From assembly GCA_027186245.1 (NCBI GenBank), contig CP114483.1:29766642-29830641 (forward strand): DNA of 64,000 nucleotides. The letters run 5' to 3'. The position numbers and the translations under genes were made by a program. The notes beneath the pieces are model-generated. The model did not search any database. It had not been told where the DNA came from and saw nothing but the letters and a program-made list of their open reading frames with translations. Below, one piece after another: positions 49,560 through 62,200 of this stretch. How positions within the stretch are numbered: position 1 is the first letter of the stretch; every line of letters begins with the position of its first letter. Source of the DNA: Coriaria nepalensis. Taxonomy: Eukaryota; Streptophyta; Magnoliopsida; Cucurbitales; Coriariaceae.

Positions 49560-51960
49560 CAATGCTCCTATTAGTTTCCTACATGCAGTACAATAGCCCC
49601 TACTACCCATTCATCATATCACCGATTTTATCTCGGCTAATCTTGACGGCAATAACTACCTAACGTGGAAAAATAAGATGGAATCTATGCTCATAACAAC
49701 CGATCTCATTCAATACATTGACGGGACCGTCATTCCTCCTATTCTTGTTAACACTACCCAACTGTCACCTGAATATCTTGCATGGCGTAAAACGGACATG
49801 TTCATTTTCTCATTAATTAATGCTACACTTTCGCCCCGGATCTCTCATCTCACACTTGGTTGCAACACTGCCTGTGTTTTATGGCTCGCTCCCGCCGACG
49901 AATACATGAATCATTGCATGGCGAAGAAGTCCTTACTCAAATTTCAACTCCAAACCGTTAAGCAAGGTAACCTTCTGATTTCTGAATATCTCACTAACAT
50001 TAAGAAAATTACCGATTCTCTTACATCAATTGGAGACGTCGTTTCTGACTTTGATTTCATCTCCCATGTCATGAATGGCCTCACACGGGAGTATCATCAA
50101 TTCATCACCACAATGGAGAACCAAACTACTCCCTCATCCTTCTATGAGCTTCGCTCAAAACTTCTAGTACATGAGCTGTGTCTTTGTCAAATTAATACTA
50201 TAGCCTAACTTGATCTCACGCCCAACTCGATCTCACGACCAACATGGCGATGTTCTCTCTCAATGCTCGGAGCTCCACTCAATCCAATCAGCATCGGACG
50301 CATAATTCGGGTCATAGTAATCGGTCAAGTCGCGGGTCTTACCATCCTTAGCCTCATACTTCAGGTCGCAATGATGTTGGTAGTCCTTGGTCAGACTATT
50401 CGAACTCTATGTGCTAAATATGCTTGTAGAAGGGTCATCTTGCCACCCATTATCGCTATCACTACTTTGCATCGCGTAACAATGGTGGCCTCTCTCCTGC
50501 TTCAATGTCTGCTCAGCCACATCATTTTTCTTTCCCTACTGGGTTCTTGGTTGGGTCTTCTCCATTTTGGCAGAATGTGACTAGGCCCTCCTACACCTCA
50601 CATATTGGCTCATATTATTCTACCAAGTTCAGCTCCTATTTCCTTACTCCTTCTCTAGTGGGCCCCTCCTTGTCAAAAGCCTATCCGTAATTCACAGGCA
50701 TTGTTATGAATTTCAGCCCATCCAACTTATCTGGGCTAGCCTATAGTATTAGACCTCACGGTAGTGCAATTCCTTCAGATTTCATGGGCTACTCTCCCTT
50801 GATTATTTCTGATTGGCTCCCGGATAGTAGAGCCACGTCTCACATGACTCCCAACCTAAATGTTCTTCTTACATCTCAACCTTAGAATGACTCGAACAAC
50901 GTCTTCATTGGCAACAGTAACTCCCTTACTATTAATCACATTGGTACATCGCTTTTACAAACCTCCTCACATCATTTGCTTCTAAAAAATGTCTTACTTA
51001 TTCTCGACCTAACTTGAAACCTACTCTCTATTGGCCAACTCATTCATGATAATCCTTGTTATGCCATTTTCTTACAATATGGTTTTCTTGCGAAGGACCT
51101 TCATTCTAATCATGTTTTGATTCAAGTCAAACCTGATGGCAATGTTTTCCCAATCTCTTCACCACCGGTTCCTCATCTGTCTCATCATTAGCCTCTCTCT
51201 TTATGGTATCAACATCTTGGTCATCCTTCCTCCGCCATTATTGTTCAAAATCGCTCTTTCGTTCCGCACTTGCTTTCTGATTTCTATAGTATTAATACTC
51301 TTTATATTAGCTGTAATCTAGCAAAATGTTGTCGCTTGCATTTCTCTCTTCGTACTAGTCATAGTGTTTCTCCTCTTCTTCTTATTCATTATGATATTTG
51401 GGACCAGTCCCCATCTTGCTTTAAATAATTCAAGACTCGTGTTAAAAACTTATTCTCTTTGTCCATTAAAATTTTGCAATGCGATGGGACTCTCAAACTT
51501 ACTAAAAGAGCCTTTTAATCCTTTTTAGATGTTTTTGGTATCTCTTATCAGATTTCTTGCTCTCATACGCCCCAACAAAATGGGGTCGCTGAGCGTAAGA
51601 ATCGTCATCTCTCTAAAATGGCTATCTCCTTCTTGCTCCAATCTCACACCCCCAAAATGTTTTGGTACGAAGCCTTCTCTATTGCCTCCTTTCTCATCAA
51701 CTATCTCCCTACTCTTCTTCTCTCCAATAAATCACCCTTCGAAATTCTCTTTCATCGCCCCCTTGACTACTCATTTTTTCGAACTTTTGGTTGTCATTGT
51801 TTTCCTTTTCTCAGCTCCATTAGTCAAGAAAAATTAAGTCCTAAATCAATCCCTTGTGTCTTCGTTGGTTACTCGCCCATTCACAAAGGTTACTGGTGTC
51901 TTGATCCACTCTCTAACAAAATTTTCATTTCCTGTCATGCCCGCTTTCTTTAGTCGGCCT
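49560..51960 (+). mobile_element. Truncated Ty1/copia element (gag, protease remnant, integrase)
   Basis: Gag (about 49620-50208) has NYLTWKNKMESMLITTDLI, a YLAWRKTDMFIFSLI segment and SEYLTNIKKITDSL. The stretch 50830-51230 holds protease and pre-integrase remnants, with a LGHPSS motif near 51220. Integrase continues at about 51480-51950, with HTPQQNGVAERKNRHL, NKSPFEILFHRPLDY, TFGCHCFPF and FVGYSPIHKGYW. It then enters the Pro/Ser-rich linker (to about 52360) and stops; RT, RNase H and LTRs are absent. Frameshifts and stops interrupt integrase and the linker. The Gag frame of 176 codons is nearly open. Confidence 0.85.
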
Positions 51961-52361
51961 TTCCTTTTTCACCCACTTCCGTTTCCCCACCCCTGTTCAC
52001 CTCTCCTGCACCTCTATCCAGTTCGTCTCTCACTCTTCCTCTTTTCCTACCTTGGCCTTCCTCAACAAGCCCAACCCAGCCCACTCCCTCCTCTTTACCT
52101 CTTTTCTCCCTTAATCTCATACTTATCTCTGGCCCATCACTCTCCTCTTCTGCCCAACCCACTGTCTATGTATCTTAACCTGTCCTCTCACCGACTCCGC
52201 CCATTTCCCCTTCCTTATTACCTCCTCTTGCGTCACCCTCTGGGCTGTACCCACTTCCAGCCCATCGCCTACTCCTTTAGCCCAGTCCTCTTCCACCATT
52301 CTAATCCTCCCCTGTCCACTCTTAATGGCCTACCCTCTGTTCCTCCCATTGTGCCAGTTAA

Positions 52362-52395
52362 TTCAGCTCCATGCTTGGAATTCAATTATTTATTT
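52362..52395. repeat. 34-bp direct repeat, copy 2
   Basis: This is the partner of 49306-49339, one mismatch. It follows directly on the copia linker region. Confidence 0.92.
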
Positions 52396-52834
52396 CTTGT
52401 CAGATCTCCATTTTCCTTCAAAGATTCTTTTTTTTTTTTGTTTTTGTTTTTTAAGATTAAGGAAGATGACTAGATTGGTTAAATTTGTTTATTTGCAAGT
52501 AAAGATTGGATTGACCGGATTTTGTTTGTCGTGAAAGATTAGATCAATTCGGTCAAATTTCTCATGAAGAATCGCTTCGATTTGAATATCTCGTAAAAAA
52601 ATTAAATAGTTTCTTTCGATTTTTCTCACAAAAAAATAGGATTATTTAGATCAGTTTCTTCACTATAAATCGGATTGAGTTTCTTTTTATTTATTTTTTT
52701 CCTAATGTTTCCCTTTTTTTCTAATGAAAAGGAATAAAATTTGGAGTATTAAAGAATAATAATAAATTAATAAAAAAGAAAAATAGAAATAATGAAAAAA
52801 TAAAGATAAAAAAATAATGAATAATTTATTTAAG
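52396..52834. other. AT-rich spacer left of the fold-back element
   Basis: It contains phrases (GATTAGATCAATTCGGTC, TTCGATTTTTCTCAC) related to those at 48720-48860. No gene was recognised. Confidence 0.35.
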
Positions 52835-53085
52835 ATTAAATTATAATTTTTTACCTCCTACTTTCATATTTTTCCTATTTTAGTCCTTATATTTTTTATT
52901 GACTCAATATGATCTTAAACTATCAAACTTTTCCTATTTTAGTCATTCGTTACTTTCCATTAGTTTTTTAACAGCAAAAGCCTAGCATTTAAGTTTTGTT
53001 ATAAAAATCAAAATTGACAAATCCTCCTTTGCGTGTCTTTTATGCCATATCATGAAAGCCATAATTTTATTTTTTTTGAAGTTCC

Positions 53086-54079
53086 GCTTCTCCTTCAACC
53101 TCCATCATTCTAAAAAGAACTTATGAAATTAGGGCTTGTTAAATCACTAGAGTCGACTGAAGCATGGAGTCTTTCGCCTCTAAACCACTGATGCTTCACT
53201 TCCATCCATGTTCGTTGCAGATGCCGTCGCTTCATCTTCTCCATTACTTGACCAATAAGAGCTTCAATCAATGAATTAGACTCACCCACTATCACTATGT
53301 TATTTCTCCTCCATCTCTCGTCATCTTCTTCCCCTCCAAAATTTCAAAAACTAGCTTCACATCTTCCTTTAATGGAGACAAATCAGGTTTAGGTAGGGAA
53401 GAAAAGTAAAGTGGATGTTGCTCAGTAATGGAGTAGTTGGTCAGAAAATGGTTGAAGTTTCTTGTTGGAGAACAAGGTGTAAAGAAAACACCACTTGGGC
53501 TATTTACCACAGCCATGAAAAATAGAGTAACCCTTAAAATGGGCTGTTGATTTTGGACTTGTTGCTGGTTTTCGATACATCATCTTCTCTGATGAGCTTG
53601 AGCTCTTTTAAGGGCAGCAATGAGGGCGTTAGAGAGAGAAGGTTGGTTTCCATGGAGGATCATAGGGGTTGGGTTAGTGGGAAATCTGCAATGGAGAGGG
53701 TGAGAAGAAAAAGAAGAAGCTTGGTTTAGTTGTTCTTTGAGGAAGGCTCGACGGAAAAGACTAGACCTTGAAGAGAGTAAAGTGGCAGCGACGTGAAGCG
53801 GACTGAGCTGCACATGGCTTCGCCGTCGTGCTAAGGTGAGGGAATGCTTCAGGACTAAAGCAACCTCCACCGTGAGGGTCTAGTGTGCTGCACAAACTAC
53901 TCCTATTGGCATCACTAGGTTCAATACCATGATAGCGACGACATCTTCGACGAGGATGGACGGAAGCAAAGCGGCAGTGGTTTGGAGGAGAAAGGCTTCG
54001 TGCTTCAGTTGACTCTAGCGATTCAACATGCCCTAATTTCATAAGTTCTTTTTAGAACGATGGAGGTTGAAGGAGAAGC
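53086..54079. mobile_element. Nested Pack-MULE-like element carrying SMXL gene pieces
   Basis: The terminal inverted repeats are 53086-53163 and 54002-54079, starting GCTTCTCCTTCAACCTCCAT; they match at 73 of 78 bases. Weaker similarity continues inward to about 53240 on the left and the mirrored position on the right. Long terminal repeats without a transposase and with captured host exons fit the Pack-MULE type. The element interrupts the left arm of the fold-back element, since the right arm has no counterpart, and is therefore younger. No exact target duplication was found. Confidence 0.8.
53110..53870 (-). pseudogene. Captured SMXL-like (SUPPRESSOR OF MAX2 1-like) gene fragment
   Basis: The frame at 53870-53580 reads the double Clp N-terminal domain of SMXL proteins: [20 protein letters not shown], then [20 protein letters not shown], and [20 protein letters not shown]. 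Frame 53516-53295 continues with SPLKEDVKLVFEILEGKK, and 53295-53110 with IVGESNSLIEALIGQVMEKM, the region following the N domain. The stretch normally between (the rest of the Clp-N domain) is missing, and stops separate the frames. SMXL proteins are repressors degraded in strigolactone or karrikin signalling; the sequence is closest, as far as I can judge, to the SMXL3/4/5 branch. It cannot make a full protein. Confidence 0.83.
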
Positions 54080-54900
54080 ACGACATAAAAAAAATGTAAC
54101 AATAGAATGAGAGAATTTTGAAAGCTGACCAAAAAAAGAATTTTGTTGAAAAGATTATATTCACTTAAAAATTTATTTGTAAGTGCAACCCCTTTTCTAT
54201 TTATTTCAATTAATTATATATAATAAATATAAAAATATGGAAATCCCTTAATGAATTTTGAAAAAAAAAAAAAAAAAACCCTTTTGTCTTCATTTCTTTT
54301 TCCCTTGTTCTTCTTCTTTTTGCAAGCAACTATTATTCTGAAAAAAAATTTCAAAAATCAAACCTAATCTCCTTTTTCATCTTCATCATCCATTTACATT
54401 TCATTTGCAAGCTTCGTAATCAAGAATCAATAGCTTGAGAGCTCACAAACTATTTAAGTAAGTTTCAAACTTCTAAACTTGATTTTGACTTTAATAGTTG
54501 ATAGATAATGAATGATAAATTAAACTTAAAAAGTTTTTATTAGTTGTATTTTATTTGTATTATGTTTTGAATCCCATTTGTATTGCCCAAACTTTGAGAT
54601 CTGAAATTTAGAAATATAGGTTCGTATTACTCATTTGCTCGATGCTTTGAGGTCTATAAGGGTATTGAATAATTGAATAATCGAACAATAGTGACAGAAG
54701 TCTTGATTGCTTGATGCCTCGAGGGAGGGATATAAGGGTATCGAGCAATCGAACATTATTAAAACTTTTAAACCAGCAAGATATCGAGCAATCGAGCATT
54801 ACTAAAACTTTGGAACTATCGAGCATCAATGCTTAATTCATTTATTTCAATCATTCTAATCAAGAAAACTTATTTTCTTTATATTTTTCCTTTTATAGAA

Positions 54901-55208
54901 ATGAAAACATTATTCGTAATGGTATGTTTTGATAGTGAATGGAAAGAGAATGTAAACCAAAATGAGAACAAGAATTTGTGGTATTGGCATTGAAATAGGA
55001 CGGAGGGATCAACTAGGGGACTTTGATAGAATATAATATCATATATATTGAATTGTTGGAACCTGTATATGATTTTATTGATATAGATTGTAATGAATTC
55101 GGATTGCAACTTTCATGCAAACCATCGAGTAATTTATTGCTATCCCTGCTATACATAAGAAATAAACAAAACGTGAAGGGTACATTCAAAATACTACACG
55201 ACTTATAA
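54901..55208 (+). pseudogene. MULE PB1-like N-terminal fragment, left arm
   Basis: From ATG 54901 the frame reads MKTLFVMVCFDSEWKENVNQ and WYWH, then a stop. After a shift it continues at 55023 with EYNIIYIELLEPVYDFIDID and CNEFGLQLSCKPSSN, and ends at 55208. Its layout parallels the fragment at 35094. The mirrored copy lies in the right arm. Confidence 0.6.
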
Positions 55209-55459
55209 TTGGAGGCAAGCATAGGAAGATTTAATTTATCATATACCACTACCCGGTGATTAGGACATTCCAAACAATATCTGGCCTATGAGCCCCTCGA
55301 GCTTCCGATCAAGATGATCCGATTTGATGTAATCAAAATTTCACCTTATTTTTTATATGTTCAATTATCCATTTTTATGAAGAATTTTCTTATAAATTAT
55401 GTTCGTAATTGGAATATTTATCAATAAGTTTGCATTGATACCTAGACTGTTAGAAATTG

Positions 55460-55790
55460 AGAAAGCATTATGTCACTCCATTCATGATTGGTCGATGCCT
55501 ATGGCTACCTGAAGAGGGTCATCGAGCAATTAGGAATTGAATTCTGCTAACACTCTATTTTGATTTCCCAATTTCTCGATGACTCATTTTAAAGATGTTC
55601 TAACAATTTTGGCTGATTTCAAGCATTTATCTTCTTTTGTTCTTATTTTTCGATCACTTTGCTTCATTACTTCTCTATTTTGAAGTTTTTCTAACAATTT
55701 TGCCAAGATTTCTCAATTATTGGATGACCCCTTTAAGAAAAAGTCATCGAGAAATCGAGAAATCTGGATAGAATACTCAACACTCTTTTA
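55460..55790. repeat. Array of ATCGAGCAATCGAG-type words, left arm
   Basis: The word TCGAGCAATC / GATTGCTCGATG and close variants occur many times at 54620-54830, 55460-55790, 56380-56660 and 57370-57460, in both orientations across the two arms. Each cluster flanks a PB1-like fragment or the central region. Confidence 0.7.
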
Positions 55791-55794
55791 AAAG

Positions 55795-56340
55795 TTTAGG
55801 GTTAAGATTTAAGATAAATGGTCTAAAACTTAGTATTTCTTAGGGTTTAAGACTTAAGGTTTAAGACTTAAAGTCTAAGACTTAGTATTTAGGGTTTATG
55901 GTTAATGTGAAAGATTTAAGACATAGAGTTAAGAGTTTAGGGTTAAGAGGAAAGGACTAAGACTTAGGGTTTAAGACTTAAGATTTATGGTTTAGTATAA
56001 ATTTGTTAGAATTGATGTTTATTGTTTAAGACAAGATTTCGGGTTTTGATATGAACCCGAAACTCTAGTTCTAACAAATTAATACCAAAACCTTAAATCT
56101 TAGACCCTCAACCTTAATTCTAACAAATTCATACTAAATCCTAAATCTTAAAACTTTAACCCTAAATCATAATTCTAACAAATTTATATTAAACCCTAAA
56201 CCTCTTAGTCATTTCCTCTTAATCCTAAACCCTATATTTTAAACATTTTATATTAACCATAAATACTAAATCCTAAGTCTTAGACCTTAAGTCTTAAACT
56301 TAAGAAATACTAAGTTTTAGTTTTTTTCCCCCCTTAAATC
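55795..56340. repeat. Degenerate TTTAGGGTTTAAGACTTA-type array at the centre
   Basis: The left half is rich in TTAGGGTTTAAG and TTAAGACTTA words, the right half in CCTAAACCCTAAATCTTA words, so the array itself is inverted about 56050. Although it contains TTTAGGG and CCCTAAA, the spacing is irregular and I do not call it telomeric. Confidence 0.8.
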
Positions 56341-56949
56341 TCAACCTTAAACCTTTAAAGAAGTGTTGAGCATTTGACTTAGATTTCTCGATTGCTCGAT
56401 GACTCCTTAAACGGATCATCAAGCAATCATGAAGTCTTGAGAAAATTATTAGAGCAACTTTAAATATAGGGAAATAATGAAGCAAAGTGATTGAAAAACA
56501 AGAACATTGGAAAATGAATGCTTGAAATCAACCAAATTGTTAGAACAACTTTAAAGAAGTTATCGAGCAATTGAAAAATTAGAACAAAGTGTTAGAATTA
56601 TGCATTCAATTTCTGATTGCTTGATGGCCCTCTTTAGAGAGCCATCGAGCAATCATAAATGTGGTGATAAAATGCTCTCTCAATTTCCAACAGTTTAGGT
56701 ATCAATGAAAACTTATTGATAAATAATCCCATTACGAACATAATTTATAAGAAAATCCTTCATAAAAATGGATAATTGAATAGATAAACAAAGGTGAACA
56801 TTTAAGCACATCAAAATCATAAAATACAATAAGATTACATCAAATCGAATCACTTTGATCGGAGACCCAAGGGGTTAATGGATCGGATATTGTCTGGAAT
56901 GTCCTAATCAGCGAGTAATGGTATATGATAGATTGAATCTCCATATGCT

Positions 56950-57267
56950 TGCCTCCAATTATGAGTCGTGTAATATTCTAAATGTTCCCTTCATGTTTTG
57001 GTTATTTCTTATATATAGCAGGGAAGACAACAATTTACTCCATACGCTTGTACGATAGTTGCAACCCGAATTCATTACAATATACGTCGATATAATCATA
57101 TACAGGTTCCAACAATTCAATATACGTGATATTATATTCGATCAAAGCCCCCTAGTTGAACCATTCGTCTTATTTTAATGCCAATACCATGAATTCGCTT
57201 TCTTGTTTGGGTTCACATTCTCCTTCCATTTACCATCAAAGCATATCATTACGAATAATGTTGTCAT
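56950..57267 (-). pseudogene. MULE PB1-like N-terminal fragment, right arm
   Basis: Mirror copy of 54901-55208. From the complement of 57267 it reads MTTLFVMICFDGKWKENVNP and WYWH before a stop, then the same shifted continuation. The two copies differ at many positions, so the arms are old. Confidence 0.6.
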
Positions 57268-58227
57268 TTATAAAAAGGAAAAATATAAAGGAAATCAGTT
57301 TTCTTAATTATAATGATTTAAATAAATAAATAAAACATTGATGTTTGATGGTTCCAAGGTTTTAATAATGTGATTGCTCGATATCTTGCTAGTTTAAAAT
57401 TTTTAGCAATGGTCGATTACTCAATACCCTTATAGACCTCAAAGCATCGAACAATCGAGTAACACCAACCTAGATTTCCAAATTTTCAAATTTCAGATTT
57501 CAAAGTTTGGACAATGCAAACAGAATCCAAAAAATAATACAAATATAATAAAACTAATAAAAACTATTTAAGTTTCATTTATCATTATCTATCAATTGTT
57601 GAAATCGAAATTAAGTTTAAAAAGGGTGAAACTTACCCACATAATTTGTTGGCTCTCAAGCTCTTGATTCTTGATTATGAAGCTTGTAAACAGAATGTAT
57701 AGGGAGAATTAAAGATCAAATTGCTTTACAAGTGATGAAAAATGAATGCAAAGGGACAAATCATAGTTGAAGATCGTATGGAAATGAGTTTCTTTCGTGG
57801 GAGGATGGTTCCTTGCCATTGTGAGGGTAATTTTGTAATTTTTAGTCTTTATTAAGATGAGGGCATTATAGTAACTGTTATACTTTTATTAGTTTTTTAT
57901 ATGTAAAAATAAAAGAAAGGGTTATATACTAAGAAAAGTAAAAAGTATGTTAGTCTCTTAAAAAAGTTCTCTTTGGATCATATATCCAATAGATCTTAAT
58001 AGAATTATAGCTTTGATGATATGACGTAAAATATTAATTTTAATTTTAATAATAAAACTTAAATGCACTGCCACATAGGCTTTTGCTGTTAAAAGACTAA
58101 TGAAAACTAACAAAATGACTAAAATAGGAAAAGTTTGTTAGTTTAAGGATCATATCGAGTTAATAGAAAATATATGCACTAAAATAAGGAAAACATGAAA
58201 ATAGGAAGACGAAAACGATAATTTAAT

Positions 58228-59008
58228 ATTTTTTTAATGATGCGACATGTTTTTTGTTAGTATGTTACATCAACTCGGTTTGACGAAAGAACGACCGAAG
58301 GGACTAAAAGATTGGCCAGAGACTACAGAGGAACGAATTCATAAAAATTGAACTAAAGTGAATAAACATCCTTTAAGTTTAATTTAATTTTAGCTAATAT
58401 GTTATTCTACATAATCTCCTTACAAATAACTATGAGAAATTATTGTCTACTCTTGGAGTATATACTCTAGGCTGCTAGATTAAGTAACCGTCGTACTTAA
58501 TAGTAAAAAGTGAGGATGTGGCTTAATCATAGTAGCCCGGAGTATATTCTCAAGAAGTAGGTAAGAATATTTCAAATAATTATACATCTTATTCTTTAAA
58601 AATCGTGTTTCTTCCCTCGGAAGCGATTAACATACATTTTTCTTAATCATTTTTCATTCATATCAATCATAAACTTCGAATAGATCCATTTGCAAGGTTC
58701 TTAATTGAAAGTGGATAACATGAATACGGAAAATTTTTTGGGTTTAGTGTAAAATTCATACCCACATTTTTTCACATTTTTTGAAAATTGGATGAGTAAC
58801 CCTTTATTTTTGGGCTTGTTCTATTCATATAGTGTTTGTAATAAACATTTCGAATGATTATGTAAGTGAAAAGAATGTGAAAATATGAAAAACTCAAAAT
58901 CTAGAAAAACAAAGAAAGAACAAAAGCAAATAGTAAGTTAATTTCAATTGTTTTTATTAAAAAAAATAAAAAGTAAACATTTTATTGAGAGGAATGCAGA
59001 TACACCTT

Positions 59009-59039
<31 letters not shown>

Positions 59040-59233
59040 AGTAAATAAAATAAAATAAAATAAAAGAGAGAGAGACTTACATTAATTCGCCGTTGAAGGC
59101 AGCTTGTTCAATTTCTCATTTTTCTTTAATCGAAATAAAGTGAGAATCGTGAACAAAAATCGTCGTCGCATGAGAATTCTATGAAGCCTTTGAACCTTCA
59201 TCACCGCTGCTTTCCGGCACAGCAGCGAGAACG
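58228..59233. other. Upstream region of SMG1
   Basis: AT-rich spacer. A (TA)n tract lies at about 59011-59034 and a run of TAAAA units followed by GAGAGAGAGA at 59038-59073. The final ~130 bases are less AT-rich and probably form the leader. Confidence 0.5.
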
Positions 59234-62200
59234 ATGATGCAGGGACTGCATCACCAGCAGCAGCAACTAGCGGCGCTTCTGACGGTTGCTCTTGCCAAGG
59301 ACGATTCAACTTCCGGTACTTCCACTACCACTTCCATTGCCACCGCCACCAGCGTTTCCACTGGTAATGCTGCCTCCTCCGACGATGATTCTGCTAGACT
59401 TGCCGCAGTTAACTCTCTTCACCGCGCCATTATCTTCCCTCCTAATTCGCTCCTCGTCACTCACTCCGCAACTTTCCTCTCCCAGGGTTTCTCACTGCTT
59501 CTCTCTGACAAGTAATCCACTCTATTTCGTATATTACAAGCTTACAATGCTATGTTTTTACACTTCTTATTGCAATTAAGTTTGCTGCCTAAATCTGCTT
59601 CTGCTCTGCTGTGGGTTGCTGAGAAATGTAGGCAAGTGAAGGAATTAGAAAAAAAGACGTATTAAGTTCCTAATATTTCAGATAAAGAAAAATATGCTAC
59701 GCATAGAAAATATATTGGGGATTTTACTTGTTAGTCATTTTTTCCCCTAATATGTGGTTGTTGTTGAGGACCAGATTTGATTTCTAAATTTTTGGTTTAT
59801 ATTTTTTTGGAAGCTATTAATTTATTTATTGTTATAACAAGCCATATTATTTCATGTAACACACAACTCAGATCATGCTTGGTGAGACAATCCGCTGCCA
59901 TAGCTTATGGGGCTCTTTCTGCTGTTGTGTGTTCGATTCTTACAACCTCAAGTGGAAGACAAAACAATGTCATGCTTGGAAGTTTGCTAGATCGGTTCAT
60001 TGGTTGGGCATTGCCATTGCTTAGCAGAGTCAATGCAGGTGATGGGACTTCAGAATTAGCATTAGAAGGTTTGCGAGAGTTCATCAATGTTGGAGATGCA
60101 GGTGGAATCGAGAGGTATGCTTTGCCAATTCTCAAAGCATGCCAAGTACTCCTTGAGGATGAAAGAACGTCACTGAGTTTATTACACCGGCTTCTTGGGG
60201 TTTTAACTTTAATTTCTCTGAAGTTCTTGAGGTGTTTTCAGCCTCATTTCCTTGACATTGTTGATCTTCTTCTGGGTTGGGCTTTGGTACCTGACTTAAC
60301 TGAACCTGATAGACAGATCATTATGAATAGTTTCTTGCAATATCAGAAGCATTGGGTTGGTCATTTGCAGTTTTCTTTGGGACTGCTTTCGAAGTTCTTG
60401 GGAGACATGGATGTATTGCTTCAAGATGGGAGTCCAGGAACGCCACAACAATTCCGAAGGTTGCTTGCGTTGCTTTCTTGCTTTTCAACAGTTTTGCAGT
60501 CTACTGCTTCTGGATTGCTGGAAATGAATCTGCTTCAACAAATCATTGAACCCATTTGCAGCATGCTTCCCCAGTTATTGGGATGTTTGTCAATGATTGG
60601 ACGGAAATTTGGATGGTCATCGTGGATTGGGGATCTGTGGAAGTGTTTGACTTTATTGGCAGAAATATTGTGTGAAAGATTTTCGACCTTTTATCTACTT
60701 GCAGTTGATATCTTATTCCAGAGTTTGGAAATGACCAGTACTACCCAAATGGTGAGAGCTGGGAAGATTACCTCTTTCCAAGTTCATGGGATTTTAAAAA
60801 CTAATCTTCAGTTATTATCACTGCAAAATCTTGGCCTCCTTCCAACATCTGTGTGCAAGTTATTGCAATTTGATGCGCCAGTGTCTCAGCTTCGCTTGCA
60901 TCCAAATTACTTAGTTACGGGAAGTTCAGCTGCCACTTATATTTTCTTGCTTCAGCATGGGAATAATGAAGTGGTTCAGGAAACAATAACTCTACTGATT
61001 AAAGAGATGGAAATGTTGAAGGTCATGGTAGCAAAATGTGTGGATGGTGGGGATGAGCTCAATCATTATAAAGATTCTAGAGTATATTCAAAACTTGAGT
61101 TGTTTGCATTGATTAATTTTGACTTGAAAATTGTATTGACATGTGTTGGATTTGGAGGAATTAAAAGTTTGATAGGTCAAGAAGAAATTGCCGCCATGTA
61201 TCTTCAGAGGTCTGATAGGTTGCTGTCCTTTGTAACGAAGGACTTGAATCCTTTTGGCTTTCCAATTCAGAATTTTGTGGAGTTGCAAGTCAGCATCATC
61301 AAGACATTGGACAAACTAACCGCTTCTGAGATCTCTTGCAAAGGCTCCAGGAGAAATTCAAATATTGGGAAAAATTCCTTGGATATTGTTACTGAAAAAT
61401 GTCTAAATGATAACATTCTCAATGAGGGGTATTCAACTGTCGTCATTGAACATATTAGTAAATATAACGTGCTATTTTCTAAAGCTCTCCTTGCATCGTC
61501 ACCACTTTCTGTTAAAGCTGCTGCCTTAGATTGGCTCCAGAGATTCTGTGAGAATGTCATAGCCATTATTGAAAATTCCAAAGAAAATGCTTATTTGTAT
61601 GAAGCTAATAGTTCCGCTGCAATTGTTGGAAAGTTGGTTTGCTCAGTTTTGGGCGCCACAACTGACAGGGAGCCAAAAGTAAGGTCCCATGTTGCACTAC
61701 TTTTGGATCTTCTTCTACGAGCAAGGCTAGTACATCCTAAATACTTTTCTTCCATAGCTGAAGTGGTGCTTGAGAAACTTGGCGATCCAGATACTAACAT
61801 AAAGAATGAGTTCGTGAGACTTCTTGCCCATGTCTTGCCTACAACTATCTATGCATGTGGTCTCTATGATTCTGGAACATATACTGTGTCAAACGCCAAT
61901 GTTTCTAAATCAGGTAATAATTCAAGCTGGCAATGGAAGCAAATATTTGCCCTGAAGCAGCTTCCTCAGCAGATTCATTCGCAACAACTTGTTTCCATCT
62001 TGAGTTACATATCATTGAGATGGAAGGTTCCTGTTTCCTTGTGGATTCAACGTCTTATTCATAGCTGTGGGAAGTCAAAAGACCTTGTTCCAAGTCACCC
62101 TGAGGAGGCTGGAAATTTTGGTGCAAATGAGGTATTGGACATCAAAGTGGATGAAGATGTTCTTGATAGAATTTGCTCAGTTAATGATTTGGCTGGCGTC

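Larger units (their letters stand above)
52835..58227. mobile_element. 5.4-kb fold-back (palindromic) Mutator-like element
   Basis: The left end from 52835 (ATTAAATTAT, then CATATTTTTCC and TTTTCCTATTTTAGTC) pairs with the reverse complement of the right end at 58227. Pairing then continues inward at roughly 80-90% identity: for example 55120-55220 pairs with 56950-57050, and 54900-54960 with 57210-57270. The centre is near 56050, where TTTCGGGTTT is followed by AAACCCGAAA-like sequence. The left arm is longer by about 1 kb because of a nested element at 53086-54079. Each arm carries a PB1-like MULE N-terminal fragment in opposite orientation. No target duplication was found. Confidence 0.82.

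Noticed and set aside
51856..52473. 205-codon Pro/Ser/Leu-rich plus frame
   Set aside because: It is a shifted reading of the copia integrase end and its low-complexity linker, not an independent gene.
55795..56340. Interstitial telomere repeat (TTTAGGG / CCCTAAA words)
   Set aside because: The words are irregularly spaced, mixed with TTAAGACTTA words and inverted about the palindrome centre; they are part of the fold-back element.
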